NCBI RefSeq assembly: GCF_910589235.1
Contig: NW_025813595.1
Span: forward strand, 248,001-312,000
Origin: Vespa crabro
Taxonomy: Eukaryota > Arthropoda > Insecta > Hymenoptera > Vespidae
Reading direction: 5' to 3'
Length of the DNA stretch: 64,000 nucleotides
How positions within the stretch are numbered: the first letter of the stretch is position 1; every line of letters starts with the position of its first letter. A program made the position numbers and the translations under genes. The notes beneath the pieces are model-generated. The model had not been told where the DNA came from and ran no database searches. It was given only the letters and a program-made list of their open reading frames with translations. Below are positions 27,415 through 40,437 of the stretch, piece after piece.

Positions 27415-27829
27415 GTTTGATCTTATGAAATGCAATGTTCTGAATCGATTGGTAACATTTTTCTAACTGTGGCACAAGTATAATTAAAGATTTCACGATT
27501 TTATCTTCGCATATACCGAAATTCGCGTATGTCGATTACGTTTTTCGACAATTATCATATGAAAACGCGTATTTAAACATAGCAAAAACGTTATATTCTT
27601 GTTATATTCTTTATTCTGCATCGATAGAATATAAAATCAATGAAATTGAACGAGATTTCAAGTTTTCGTTTTTCGACGATACGCGTATATGAGCGAAAAA
27701 TCGTATATACGATATGAAAGAATGTTAAAAACTTTGATTCCAATATAAAATATATGTTTGATCTTATGAAATGCAATGTTCTGAATCGATTGGTAACATT
27801 TTTCTAACTGTGGCACAAGTATTATTAAA
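25784..27829. repeat. Three-monomer HOR (period 1023 bp), second tract, two full copies
   Basis: Two complete p-q-r units start at 25784 and 26807, and the next boundary (27830) is where Domain II begins. Markers recur 1023 bp apart: GAAATCGCG (25855, 26878), ACTTTGGTTCC (26036, 27059), TTTTTCTTACTG (26095, 27118), CGAGTATG (26160, 27183), AATGTAATTG (26276, 27299) and GTATAATTAAAG (26454, 27477). Monomer q has the full marker set of type b in the Domain II HOR, and r resembles type c, so the two HORs share a two-monomer module. Confidence 0.9.
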
Positions 27830-30214
27830 GATTTCACGATTTTATCTTCGCATATACCGAAATTCGCGTATGTCGATTACGTTTTTCGACAATTATCATA
27901 TGAAAACTCGTATTTAAACATAGTAAAAACGTTATATTCTTGTTATATTCTTTATTCTGCATCGACAGAATATAAAATCAATGAAATTGAACGAGATTTC
28001 AAGTTTTCGTTTTTCGACGATACGCGTATATGAGCGAAAAATCGTATATACGATATGAAAGAATGTTAAATACTTTGATTCCAATATAAAATAGATGTTT
28101 GATCTTATGAAATGCAATGTTCTGAATCGATTGGTAACATTTTTCTAACTGTGGCACAAGTATTATTAAAGATTTCACGATTTTATCTTCGCATATACCG
28201 AAATTCGCGTATGTCGATTACGTTTTTCGACAATTATCATATGAAAACGCGTATTTAAACATAGTAAAAACGTTATATTCTTGTTATATTCTTTATTCTG
28301 CATCGATAGAATATAAAATCAATGAAATTGAACGAGATTTCAAGTTTTCGTTTTTCGACGATACGCGTATATGAGCGAAAAATCGTATATACGATATGAA
28401 AGAATGTTAAAAACTTTGTTTCCAATATAAAATAGATGTTTGATCTTATGAAATGCAATGTTCTGAATCGATTGGTAACATTTTTCTAACTGTGGCACAA
28501 GTATTATTAAAGATTTCACGATTTTATCTTCGCATATACCGAAATTCGCCTATGTCGATTACGTTTTTCGACAATTATCATATGAAAACGCGTATTTGAA
28601 CATAGCAAAAATGTTATATTCTTGTTATATTCTTTATTCTGCATCGATAGAATATAAAATCAATGAAATTGAACGAGATTTCAAGTTTTCCTTTTCGACG
28701 ATACGCGTATATAAGCGAAAAATCGTATATACGATATGAAAGAATGTTAAAATCTTTGATTCCAATATAAAATAGATGTTTGATCTTATGAAATGCAATG
28801 TTCTGAATCGATTGGTAACATTTTTCTAACTGTGGCACAAGTATTATTAAAGATTTCACGATTTTATCTTCGCATATACCGAAATTCGCGTATGTCGATT
28901 ACGTTTTTCGACAATTATCATATGAAAACGCTTTTTAAACATAGTAAAAACGTTATATTCTTGTTATATTCTTTATTCTGCATCGATAGAATATAAAATC
29001 AATGAAATTGAACGAGATTTCAAGTTTTCGTTTGTCGACGATACGCGTATATGAGCGAAAAATCGTATATACTATATGAAAGAATGTTAAAAACTTTGAT
29101 TCCAATATAAAATAGATATTTGATCTTATGAAATGCAATGTTCTGAATCGATTGGTAACATTTTTCTAACTGTGGCACAAGTATTATTAAAGATTTCACG
29201 ATTTTATCTTCGCATATACCGAAATTCGCGTATGTCGATTACGTTTTTCGACAATTATCATATGAAAACGCGTATTTAAACATAGTAAAAACGTTATATT
29301 CTTGTTATATTCTTTATTCTGCATCGATAGAATATAAAATCAATGAAATTGAACGAGATTTCAAGTTTTCGTTTTTCGACGATACGCGTATATGAGCGAA
29401 AAATCGTATATACGATATGAAAGAATGTTAAAAACTTTGATTCCAATATAAAATAGATGTTTGATCTTATGAAATGCAATGTTCTGAATCGATTGGTAAC
29501 ATTTTTCTAACTGTGGCACAAGTATTATTAAAGATTTCGCGATTTTATCTTCGCATATACCGAAATTCGCGTATGTCGATTAGGTTTTTCGACAATAATC
29601 ATATGAAACCGCGTATTTAAACATAGTAAAAACGTTATGTTCTTGTTATATTCTTTATTCTGCATCGATAGAATATAAAATCAATGACATTGAACGAGAT
29701 TTCAAGTTTTCGTTTTTCGACGATACGCGTATATGAGCGAAAAATCGTATATACGATATGAAAGAATGTTAAAAACTTTGATTCCAATATAAAATAGATG
29801 TTTGATCTTATGAAATGCAATGTTCTGAATCGATTGGTAACATTTTTCTAACTGTGGCACAAGTATTATTAAAGATTTCGCGATTTTATCTTCGCATATA
29901 CCGAAATTCGCGTATGTCGATTAGGTTTTTCGACAATAATCATATGAAACCGCGTATTTAAACATAGTAAAAACGTTATGTTCTTGTTATATTCTTTATT
30001 CTGCATCGATAGAATATAAAATCAATGACATTGAACGAGATTTCAAGTTTTCGTTTTTCGACGATACGCGTATATGAGCGAAAAATCGTATATACGATAT
30101 GAAAGAATGTTAAAAACTTTGATTCCAATATAAAATAGATGTTTGATCTTATGAAATGCAATGTTCTGAATCGATTGGTAACATTTTTCGAACTGTGACA
30201 CAAGTATTATTAAA
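27830..30214. repeat. Domain II HOR copy 1, order d-e-a'-g-h-i-i' (7 monomers)
   Basis: The length of 2385 bp is 7 x 341 minus two single-base deletions (near 28690 and 28931). The copy lacks a, b, c and f relative to the fullest copy. Type d here has TCGACAGAATAT but TACGTTTTTCGAC instead of the usual TAGGTTTTTCGTC, so its left part may come from another type. Two adjacent i-type monomers (GAAACCGCG near 29606 and 29947) are almost identical. Confidence 0.85.
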
Positions 30215-33200
30215 GATTTCACGATTTTATCTTCGCATATACCGAAATTCGCCTATGTCGATTACGTTTTTCGACAATTATCATATGAAAACGCGTATTT
30301 GAACATAGCAAAAATGTTATATTCTTGTTATATTCTTTATTCTGCATCGATAGAATATAAAATCAATGAAATTGAATGAGATTTCAAGTTTTCCTTTTCG
30401 ACGATACGCGTATATGAGCGAAAAATCGTATATACGATATGAAAGAATGTTAAAATCTTTGATTCCAATATAAAATAGATGTTTGATCTTATGAAATGCA
30501 ATGTTCTGAATCGATTGGTAACATTTTTCTAACTGTGGCACAAGTATTATTAAAGATTTCACGATTTTATCTTCGCATATACCGAAATTCGAGTATGTCG
30601 ATTACGTTTTTCGACAATTATCATATGAAAACGCGTATTTAAACATAGTAAAAACGTTATATTCTTGTTATATTCTTTATTCTGCATCGATAGAATATAA
30701 AATCAATGTAATTGAACGAGATTTCAAGTTTTCGTTTGTCGACGATACGCGTATATGAGCGAAAAATCGTATATACGATATGAAAGAATGTTAAAAACTT
30801 TGATTCCAATATAAAATAGATGTTTGATCTTATGAAATGCAATGTTCTGAATCGATTGGTAACATTTTTCTAACTGTGGCACAAGTATAATTAAAGATTT
30901 CACGATTTTATCTTCGCATATACCGAAATTCGCGTATGTCGATTACGTTTTTCGACAATTATCATATGAAAACGCGTATTTAAACATAGCAAAAACGTTA
31001 TATTCTTGTTATATTCTTTATTCTGCATCGATAGAATATAAAATCAATGAAATTGAACGAGATTTCAAGTTTTCGTTTTTCGACGATACGCGTATATGAG
31101 CGAAAAATCGTATATACGATACGAAAGAATGTTAAAAACTTTGTTTCCAATATAAAATAGATGTTTGATCTTATGAAATGCAATGTTCTGAATCGATTGG
31201 TAACATTTTTCTAACTGTGGCACAAGTATTATTAAAGATTTCACGATTTTATCTTCGCATATACCGAAATTCGCGTATGTCGATTAGGTTTTTCGTCAAT
31301 TATCATATGAAAACGCGTATTTAAACATAGTAAAAACGTTATATTCTTGTTATATTCTTTATTCTGCATCGACAGAATATAAAATCAATGAAATTGAACG
31401 AGATTTCAAGTTTTCGTTTTTCGACGATACGCGTATATGAGCGAAAAATCGTATATACGATATGAAAGAATGTTAAAAACTTTGATTCCAATATAAAATA
31501 GATGTTTGATCTTATGAAATGCAATGTTCTGAATCGATTGGTAACATTTTTCTAACTGTGGCACAAGTATTATTAAAGATTTCACGATTTTATCTTCGCA
31601 TATACCGAAATTCGCGTATGTCGATTACGTTTTTCGACAATTATCATATGAAAACGCGTATTTAAACATAGTAAAAACGTTATATTCTTGTTATATTCTT
31701 TATTCTGCATCGATAGAATATAAAATCAATGAAATTGAACGAGATTTCAAGTTTTCGTTTTTCGACGATACGCGTATATGAGCGAAAAATCGTATATACG
31801 ATATGAAAGAATGTTAAAAACTTTGTTTCCAATATAAAATAGATGTTTGATCTTATGAAATGCAATGTTCTGAATCGATTGGTAACATTTTTCTAACTGT
31901 GGCACAAGTATTATTAAAGATTTCACGATTTTATCTTCGCATATACCGAAATTCGCGTATGTCGATTACGTTTTTCGACAATTATCATATGAAAACGCTT
32001 ATTTAAACATAGTAAAAACGTTATATTCTTGTTATATTCTTTATTCTGCATCGATAGAATATAAAATCAATGAAATTGAACGAGATTTCAAGTTTTCGTT
32101 TGTCGACGATACGCGTATATGAGCGAAAAATCGTATATACTATATGAAAGAATGTTAAAAACTTTGATTCCAATATAAAATAGATGTTTGATCTTATGAA
32201 ATGCAATGTTCTGAATCGATTGGTAACATTTTTCTAACTGTGGCACAAGTATTATTAAAGATTTCACGATTTTATCTTCGCATATACCGAAATTCGCCTA
32301 TGTCGATTACGTTTTTCGACAATTATCATATGAAAACGCGTATTTGAACATAGCAAAAATGTTATATTCTTGTTATATTCTTTATTCTGCATCGATAGAA
32401 TATAAAATCAATGAAATTGAACGAGATTTCAAGTTTTCCTTTTCGACGATACGCTTATATGAGCGAAAAATCGTATATACGATATGAAAGAATGTTAAAA
32501 TCTTTGATTCCAATATAAAATAGATGTTTGATCTTATGAAATGCAATGTTCTGAATCGATTGGTAACATTTTTCTAACTGTGGCACAAGTATTATTAAAG
32601 ATTTCACGATTTTATCTTCGCATATACCGAAATTCGCGTATGTCGATTACGTTTTTCGACAATTATCATATGAAAACGCGTATTTAAACATAGTAAAAAC
32701 GTTATATTCTTGTTATATTCTTTATTCTGCATCGATAGAATATAAAATCAATGAAATTGAACGAGATTTCAAGTTTTCGTTTTTCGACGATACGCGTATA
32801 TGAACGAAAAATCGTATATACGATATGAAAGAATGTTAAAAACTTTGATTCCAATATAAAATAGATGTTTGATCTTATGAAATGCAATGTTCTGAATCGA
32901 TTGGTAACATTTTTCTAACTGTGGCACAAGTATTATTAAAGATTTCGCGATTTTATCTTCGCATATACCGAAATTCGCGTATGTCGATTAGGTTTTTCGA
33001 CAATAATCATATGAAACCGCGTATTTAAACATAGTAAAAACGTTATGTTCTTGTTATATTCTTTATTCTGCATCGATAGAATATAAAATCAATGACATTG
33101 AACGAGATTTCAAGTTTTCGTTTTTCGACGATACGCGTATATGAGCGAAAAATCGTATATACGATATGAAAGAATGTTAAAAACTTTGATTCCAATATAA

Positions 33201-33622
33201 AATAGATGTTTGATCTTATGAAATGCAATGTTCTGAATCGATTGGTAACATTTTTCTAACTGTGGCACAAGTATTATTAAAGATTTCGCGATTTTATCTT
33301 CGCATATACCGAAATTCGCGTATGTCGATTAGGTTTTTCGACAATAATCATATGAAACCGCGTATTTAAACATAGTAAAAACGTTATGTTCTTGTTATAT
33401 TCTTTATTCTGCATCGATAGAATATAAAATCAATGACATTGAACGAGATTTCAAGTTTTCGATTTTCGACGATACGCGTATATGAGCGAAAAATCGTATA
33501 TACGATATGAAAGAATGTTAAAAACTTTGATTCCAATATAAAATAGATGTTTGATCTTATGAAATGCAATGTTCTGAATCGATTGGTAACATTTTTCTAA
33601 CTGTGGCACAAGTATTATTAAA
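30215..33622. repeat. Domain II HOR copy 2, order a-b-c-d-e-f-a'-h-i-i' (10 monomers)
   Basis: The length of 3408 bp is 10 x 341 minus two deletions (in a and a'). It lacks the g monomer present after a' in copies 1 and 4. Private changes are ATTGAATGAG near 30372, CGCTTATATG near 32452 in a', TGAACGAAAAATCG near 32802 in h, and TTTTCGATTTTCG near 33459 in i'. Confidence 0.87.
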
Positions 33623-36600
33623 GATTTCACGATTTTATCTTCGCATATACCGAAATTCGCCTATTTCGATTACGTTTTTCGACAATTATCATATGAAAAC
33701 GCGTATTTGAACATAGCAAAAATGTTATATTCTTGTTATATTCTTTATTCTGCATCGATAGAATATAAAATCAATGAAATTGAACGAGATTTCAAGTTTT
33801 CCTTTTCGACGATACGCGTATATGAGCGAAAAATCGTATATACGATATGAAAGAATGTTAAAATCTTTGATTCCAATATAAAATAGATGTTTGATCTTAT
33901 GAAATGCAATGTTCTGAATCGATTGGTAACATTTTTCTAACTGTGGCACAAGTATTATTAAAGATTTCACGATTTTATCTTCGCATATACCGAAATTCGA
34001 GTATGTCGATTACGTTTTTCGACAATTATCATATGAAAACGCGTATTTAAACATAGTAAAAACGTTATATTCTTGTTATATTCTTTATTCTGCATCGATA
34101 GAATATAAAATCAATGTAATTGAACGAGATTTCAAGTTTTCGTTTGTCGACGATACGCGTATATGAGCGAAAAATCGTATATACGATTTGAAAGAATGTT
34201 AAAAACTTTGATTCCAATATAAAATAGATGTTTGATGTTATGAAATGCAATGTTCTGAATCGATTGGTAACATTTTTCTAACTGTGGCACAAGTATAATT
34301 AAAGATTTCACGATTTTATCTTCGCATATACCGAAATTCGCGTATGTCGATTACGTTTTTCGACAATTATCATATGAAAACGCGTATTTAAACATAGCAA
34401 AAACGTTATATTCTTGTTATATTCTTTATTCTGCATCGATAGAATATAAAATCAATGAAATTGAACGAGATTTCAAGTTTTCGTTTTTCGACGATACGCG
34501 TATATGAGCGAAAAATCGTATATACGATATGAAAGAATGTTAAAAACTTTGTTTCCAATATAAAATAGATGTTTGATCTTATGAAATGCAATGTTCTGAA
34601 TCGATTGGTAACATTTTTCTAACTGTGGCACAAGTATTATTAAAGATTTCACGATTTTATCTTCGCATATACCGAAATTCGCGTATGTCGAATAGGTTTT
34701 TCGTCAATTATCATATGAAAACGCGTATTTAAACATAGTAAAAACGTTATATTCTTGTTATATTCTTTATTCTGCATCGACAGAATATAAAATCAATGAA
34801 ATTGAACGAGATTTCAAGTTTTCGTTTTTCGACGATACGCGTATATGAGCGAAAAATCTTATATACGATATGAAAGAATGTTAAAAACTTTGATTCCAAT
34901 ATAAAATAGATGTTTGATCTTATGAAATGCAATGTTCTGAATCGATTGGTAACATTTTTCTAACTGTGGCACAAGTATTATTAAAGATTTCACGATTTTA
35001 TCTTCGCATATACCGAAATTCGCGTATGTCGATTACGTTTTTCGACAATTATCATATGAAAACGCGTATTTAAACATAGTAAAAACGTTATATTCTTGTT
35101 ATATTCTTTATTCTGCATCGATAGAATATAAAATCAATGAAATTGAACGAGATTTCAAGTTTTCGTTTTTCGACGATACGCGTATATGAGCGAAAAATCG
35201 TATATACGATATGAAAGAATGTTAAAAACTTTGTTTCCAATATAAAATAGATGTTTGATCTTATGAAATGCAATGTTCTGAATCGATTGGTAACATTTCT
35301 CTAACTGTGGCACAAGTATTATTAAAGATTTCACGATTTTATCTTCGCATATACCGAAATTCGCGTATGTCGATTACGTTTTTCGACAATTATCATATGA
35401 AAACGCTTATTTAAACATAGTAAAAACGTTATATTCTTGTTATATTCTTTATTCTGCATCGATAGAATATAAAATCAATGAAATTGAACGAGATTTCAAG
35501 TTTTCGTTTGTCGACGATACGCGTATATGAGCGAAAAATCGTATATACTATATGAAAGAATGTTAAAAACTTTGATTCCAATATAAAATAGATGTATGAT
35601 TTTATGAAATGCAATGTTCTGAATCGATTGGTAACATTTTTCTAACTGTGGCACAAGTATTATTAAAGATTTCACGATTTTATCTTCGCATATACCGAAA
35701 TTCGCCTATGTCGATTACGTTTTTCGACAATTATCATATGAAAACGCGTATTTGAACATAGCAAAAATGTTATATTCTTGTTATATTCTTTATTCTGCAT
35801 CGATAGAATATAAAATCAATGAAATTGAACGAGATTTCAAGTTTTCGTTTGTCGACGATACGCGTATATGAGCGAAAAATCGTATATACTATATGAAAGA
35901 ATGTTAAAAACTTTGATTCCAATATAAAATAGATATTTGATCTTATGAAATGCAATGTTCTGAATCGATTGGTAACATTTTTCTAACTGTGGCACAAGTA
36001 TTATTAAAGATTTCACGATTTTATCTTCGCATATACCGAAATTCGCGTATGTCGATTACGTTTTTCGACAATTATCATATGAAAACGCGTATTTAAACAT
36101 AGTAAAAACGTTATATTCTTGTTATATTCTTTATTCTGCATCGATAGAATATAAAATCAATGAAATTGAACGAGATTTCAAGTTTTCGTTTTTCGACGAT
36201 ACGCGTATATGAGCGAAAAATCGTATATACGATATGAAAGAATGTTAAAAACTTTGATTCCAATATAAAATAGATGTTTGATCTTATGAAATGCAATGTT
36301 CTGAATCGATTGGTAACATTTTTCTAACTGTGGCACAAGTATTATTAAAGATTTCGCGATTTTATCTTCGCATATACCGAAATTCGCGTATGTCGATTAG
36401 GTTTTTCGACAATTATCATATGAAACCGCGTATTTAAACATAGTAAAAACGTTATGTTCTTGTTATATTCTTTATTCTGCATCGATAGAATATAAAATCA
36501 ATGACATTGAACGAGATTTCAAGTTTTCGTTTTTCGACGATACGCGTATATGAGCGAAAAATCGTATATACGATATGAAAGAATGTTAAAAACTTTGATT

Positions 36601-36690
36601 CCAATATAAAATAGATGTTTGATCTTATGAAATGCAATGTTCTGAATCGATTGGTAACATTTTTCTAACTGTGGCACAAGTATTATTAAA
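33623..36690. repeat. Domain II HOR copy 3, order a-b-c-d-e-f-(a'/g)-h-i (9 monomers)
   Basis: The length of 3068 bp is 9 x 341 minus one deletion. One monomer is a chimera of a' and g, and only one i monomer is present. Private changes include CTATTTCG near 33661, ATACGATTTGAAAG near 34181, CGAATAGG near 34689, AATCTTATATACG near 34856, and TGTATGATTTTATG near 35594. Confidence 0.87.
35693..36033. repeat. Chimeric monomer a'/g produced by a within-HOR exchange
   Basis: The left part carries the a' markers CGCCTATG (35703) and TTGAACATAGCAAAAATG (35752). From 35848 it carries the g markers GTTTGTCGAC, TATACTATATG (35884) and AGATATTTGATC (35931), and it lacks the one-base deletion typical of a'. 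In copies 1 and 4, a' and g are two separate adjacent monomers. The join therefore lies between about 35770 and 35848 and removed exactly one monomer length. Confidence 0.85.
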
Positions 36691-39600
36691 GATTTCACGA
36701 TTTTATCTTCGCATATACCGAAATTCGCCTATGTCGATTACGTTTTTCGACAATTATCATATGAAAACGCGTATTTGAACATAGCAAAAATGTTATATTC
36801 TTGTTATATTCTTTATTCTGCATCGATAGAATATAAAATCAATGAAATTGAACGAGATTTCAAGTTTTCCTTTTCGACGATACGCGTATATGAGCGAAAA
36901 ATCGTATATACGATATGAAAGAATGTTAAAATCTTTGATTCCAATATAAAATAGATGTTTGATCTTATGAAATGCAATGTTCTGAATCGATTGGTAACAT
37001 TTTTCTAACTGTGGCACAAGTATTATTAAAGATTTCACGATTTTATCTTCGCATATACCGAAATTCGAGTATGTCGATTACGTTTTTCGACAATTATCAT
37101 ATGAAAACGCGTATTTAAACATAGTAAAAACGTTATATTCTTGTTATATTCTTTATTCTGCATCGATAGAATATAAAATCAATGTAATTGAACGAGATTT
37201 CAAGTTTTCGTTTGTCGACGATACGCGTATATGAGCGAAAAATCGTATATACGATATGAAAGAATGTTAAAAACTTTGATTCCAATATAAAATAGATGTT
37301 TGATCTTATGAAATGCAATGTTCTGAATCGATTGGTAACATTTTTCTAACTGTGGCACAAGTATAATTAAAGATTTCACGATTTTATCTTCGCATATACC
37401 GAAATTCGCGTATGTCGATTACGTTTTTCGACAATTATCATATGAAAACGCGTATTTAAACATAGCAAAAACGTTATATTCTTGTTATATTCTTTATTCT
37501 GCATCGATAGAATATAAAATCAATGAAATTGAACGAGATTTCAAGTTTTCGTTTTTCGACGATACGCGTATATGAGCGAAAAATCGTATATACGATATGA
37601 AAGAATGTTAAAAACTTTGTTTCCAATATAAAATAGATGTTTGATCTTATGAAATGCAATGTTCTGAATCGATTGGTAACATTTTTCTAACTGTGGCACA
37701 AGTATTATTAAAGATTTCACGATTTTATCTTCGCATATACCGAAATTCGCGTATGTCGATTAGGTTTTTCGTCAATTATCATATGAAAACGCGTATTTAA
37801 ACATAGTAAAAACGTTATATTCTTGTTATATTCTTTATTCTGCATCGACAGAATATAAAATCAATGAAATTGAACGAGATTTCAAGTTTTCGTTTTTCGA
37901 CGATACGCGTATATGAGCGAAAAATCGTATATACGATATGAAAGAATGTTAAAAACTTTGATTCCAATATAAAATAGATGTTTGATCTTATGAAATGCAA
38001 TGTTCTGAATCGATTGGTAACATTTTTCTAACTGTGGCACAAGTATTATTAAAGATTTCACGATTTTATCTTCGCATATACCGAAATTCGCGTATGTCGA
38101 TTACGTTTTTCGACAATTATCATATGAAAACGCGTATTTAAACATAGTAAAAACGTTATATTCTTGTTATATTCTTTATTCTGCATCGATAGAATATAAA
38201 ATCAATGAAATTGAACGAGATTTCAAGTTTTCGTTTTTCGACGATACGCGTATATGAGCGAAAAATCGTATATACGATATGAAAGAATGTTAAAAACTTT
38301 GAATCCAATATAAAATAGATGTTTGATCTTATGAAATGCAATGTTCTGAATCGATTGGTAACATTTTTCTAACTGTGGCACAAGTATTATTAAAGATTTC
38401 ACGATTTTATCTTCGCATATACCGAAATTCGCGTATGTCGATTACGTTTTTCGACAATTATCATATGAAAACGCTTATTTAAACATAGTAAAAACGTTAT
38501 ATTCTTGTTATATTCTTTATTCTCCATCGATAGAATATAAAATCAATGAAATTGAACGAGATTTCAAGTTTTCGTTTGTCGACGATACGCGTATATGAGC
38601 GAAAAATCGTATATACTATATGAAAGAATGTTAAAAACTTTGATTCCAATATAAAATAGATGTTTGATTTTATGAAATGCAATGTTCTGAATCGATTGGT
38701 AACATTTTTCTAACTGTGGCACAAGTATTATTAAAGATTTCACGATTTTATCTTCGCATATACCGAAATTCGCCTATGTCGATTACGTTTTTCGACAATT
38801 ATCATATGAAAACGCGTATTTGAACATAGCAAAAATGTTATATTCTTGTTATATTCTTTATTCTGCATCGATAGAATATAAAATCAATGAAATTGAACGA
38901 GATTTCAAGTTTTCCTTTTCGACGATACGCGTATATGAGCGAAAAATCGTATATACGATATGAAAGAATGTTAAAATCTTTGATTCCAATATAAAATAGA
39001 TGTTTGATCTTATGAAATGCAATGTTCTGAATCGATTGGTAACATTTTTCTAACTGTGGCACAAGTATTATTAAAATTTCACGATTTTATCTTCGCATAT
39101 ACCGAAATTCGCGTATGTCGATTACGTTTTTCGACAATTATCATATGAAAACGCTTTTTAAACATAGTAAAAACGTTATATTCTTGTTATATTCTTTATT
39201 CTGCATCGATAGAATATAAAATCAATGAAATTGAACGAGATTTCAAGTTTTCGTTTGTCGACGATACGCGTATATGAGCGAAAAATCGTATATACTATAT
39301 GAAAGAATGTTAAAAACTTTGATTCCAATATAAAATAGATATTTGATCTTATGAAATGCAATGTTCTGAATCGATTGGTAACATTTTTCTAACTGTGGCA
39401 CAAGTATTATTAAAGATTTCACGATTTTATCTTCGCATATACCGAAATTCGCGTATGTCGATTACGTTTTTCGACAATTATCATATGAAAACGCGTATTT
39501 AAACATAGTAAAAACGTTATATTCTTGTTATATTCTTTATTCTGCATCGATAGAATATAAAATCAATGAAATTGAACGAGATTTCAAGTTTTCGTTTTTC

Positions 39601-40437
39601 GACGATACGCGTATATGAGCGAAAAATCGTATATACGATATGAAAGATTGTTAAAAACTTTGATTCCAATATAAAATAGATGTTTGATCTTATGAAATGC
39701 AATGTTCTGAATCGATTGGTAACATTTTTCTAACTGTGGCACAAGTATTATTAAAGATTTCGCGATTTTATCTTCGCATATACCGAAATTCGCGTATGTC
39801 GATTAGGTTTTTCGACAATAATCATATGAAACCGCGTATTTAAACATAGTAAAAACGTTATGTTCTTGTTATATTCTTTATTCTGCATCGATAGAATATA
39901 AAATCAATGACATTGAACGAGATTTCAAGTTTTCGTTTTTCGACGATACGCGTATATGAGCCAAAAATCGTATATACGATATGAAAGAATGTTAAAAACT
40001 TTGATTCCAATATAAAATAGATGTTTGATCTTATGAAATGCAATGTTCTGAATCGATTGGTAACATTTTTCTAACAGTGGCACAAGTATTATTAAAGATT
40101 TCGCGATTTTATCTTCGCATATACCGAAATTCGCGTATGTCGATTAGGTTTTTCGACAATAATCATATGAAACCGCGTATTTAAACATAGTAAAAACGTT
40201 ATGTTCTTGTTATATTCTTTATTCTGCATCGATAGAATATAAAATCAATGACATTGAACGAGATTTCAAGTTTTCGTTTTTCGACGATACGCGTATATGA
40301 GCGAAAAATCGTATATACGATATGAAAGAATGTTAAAAACTTTGATTCCAATATAAAATAGATGTTTGATCTTATGAAATGCAATGTTCTGAATCGATTG
40401 GTAACATTTTTCTAACTGTGGCACAAGTATTATTAAA
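36691..40437. repeat. Domain II HOR copy 4, fullest form a-b-c-d-e-f-a'-g-h-i-i' (11 monomers)
   Basis: The length of 3747 bp is 11 x 341 minus four deletions: in a, in a', ATTAAAATTTCACG near 39075, and CGCTTTTTAAAC near 39155. This copy contains every type seen in the others and is the best reference for the HOR. Private changes include CTTTGAATCC near 38298 in e, TCTCCATCG near 38521 in f, AAAGATTGTTAA near 39644 in h, GAGCCAAAAATCG near 39958, and CTAACAGTGG near 40071. Confidence 0.88.

Larger units (their letters stand above)
1..27829. repeat. Domain I: satellite region marked by the +1 (TTCATTG) monomer variant
   Basis: All 20 monomers with the one-base insertion (AAAATTCATTG in place of AAAATCAATG) fall here, near 1021, 3067, 3751, 7842, 9891, 10915, 11939, 12622, 13305, 13647, 15010, 15351, 16716, 17401, 17742, 19108, 20131, 21156, 24906 and 25590. 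None occurs to the right. A second frequent variant carries GTTTGTCGAC, often with CGCTTATTTAAAC and TATACTATATG. The right edge is set at 27830 because the period-1023 HOR ends there and Domain II begins exactly in phase. It is a local amplification territory within one array, not a different repeat family. Confidence 0.8.
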
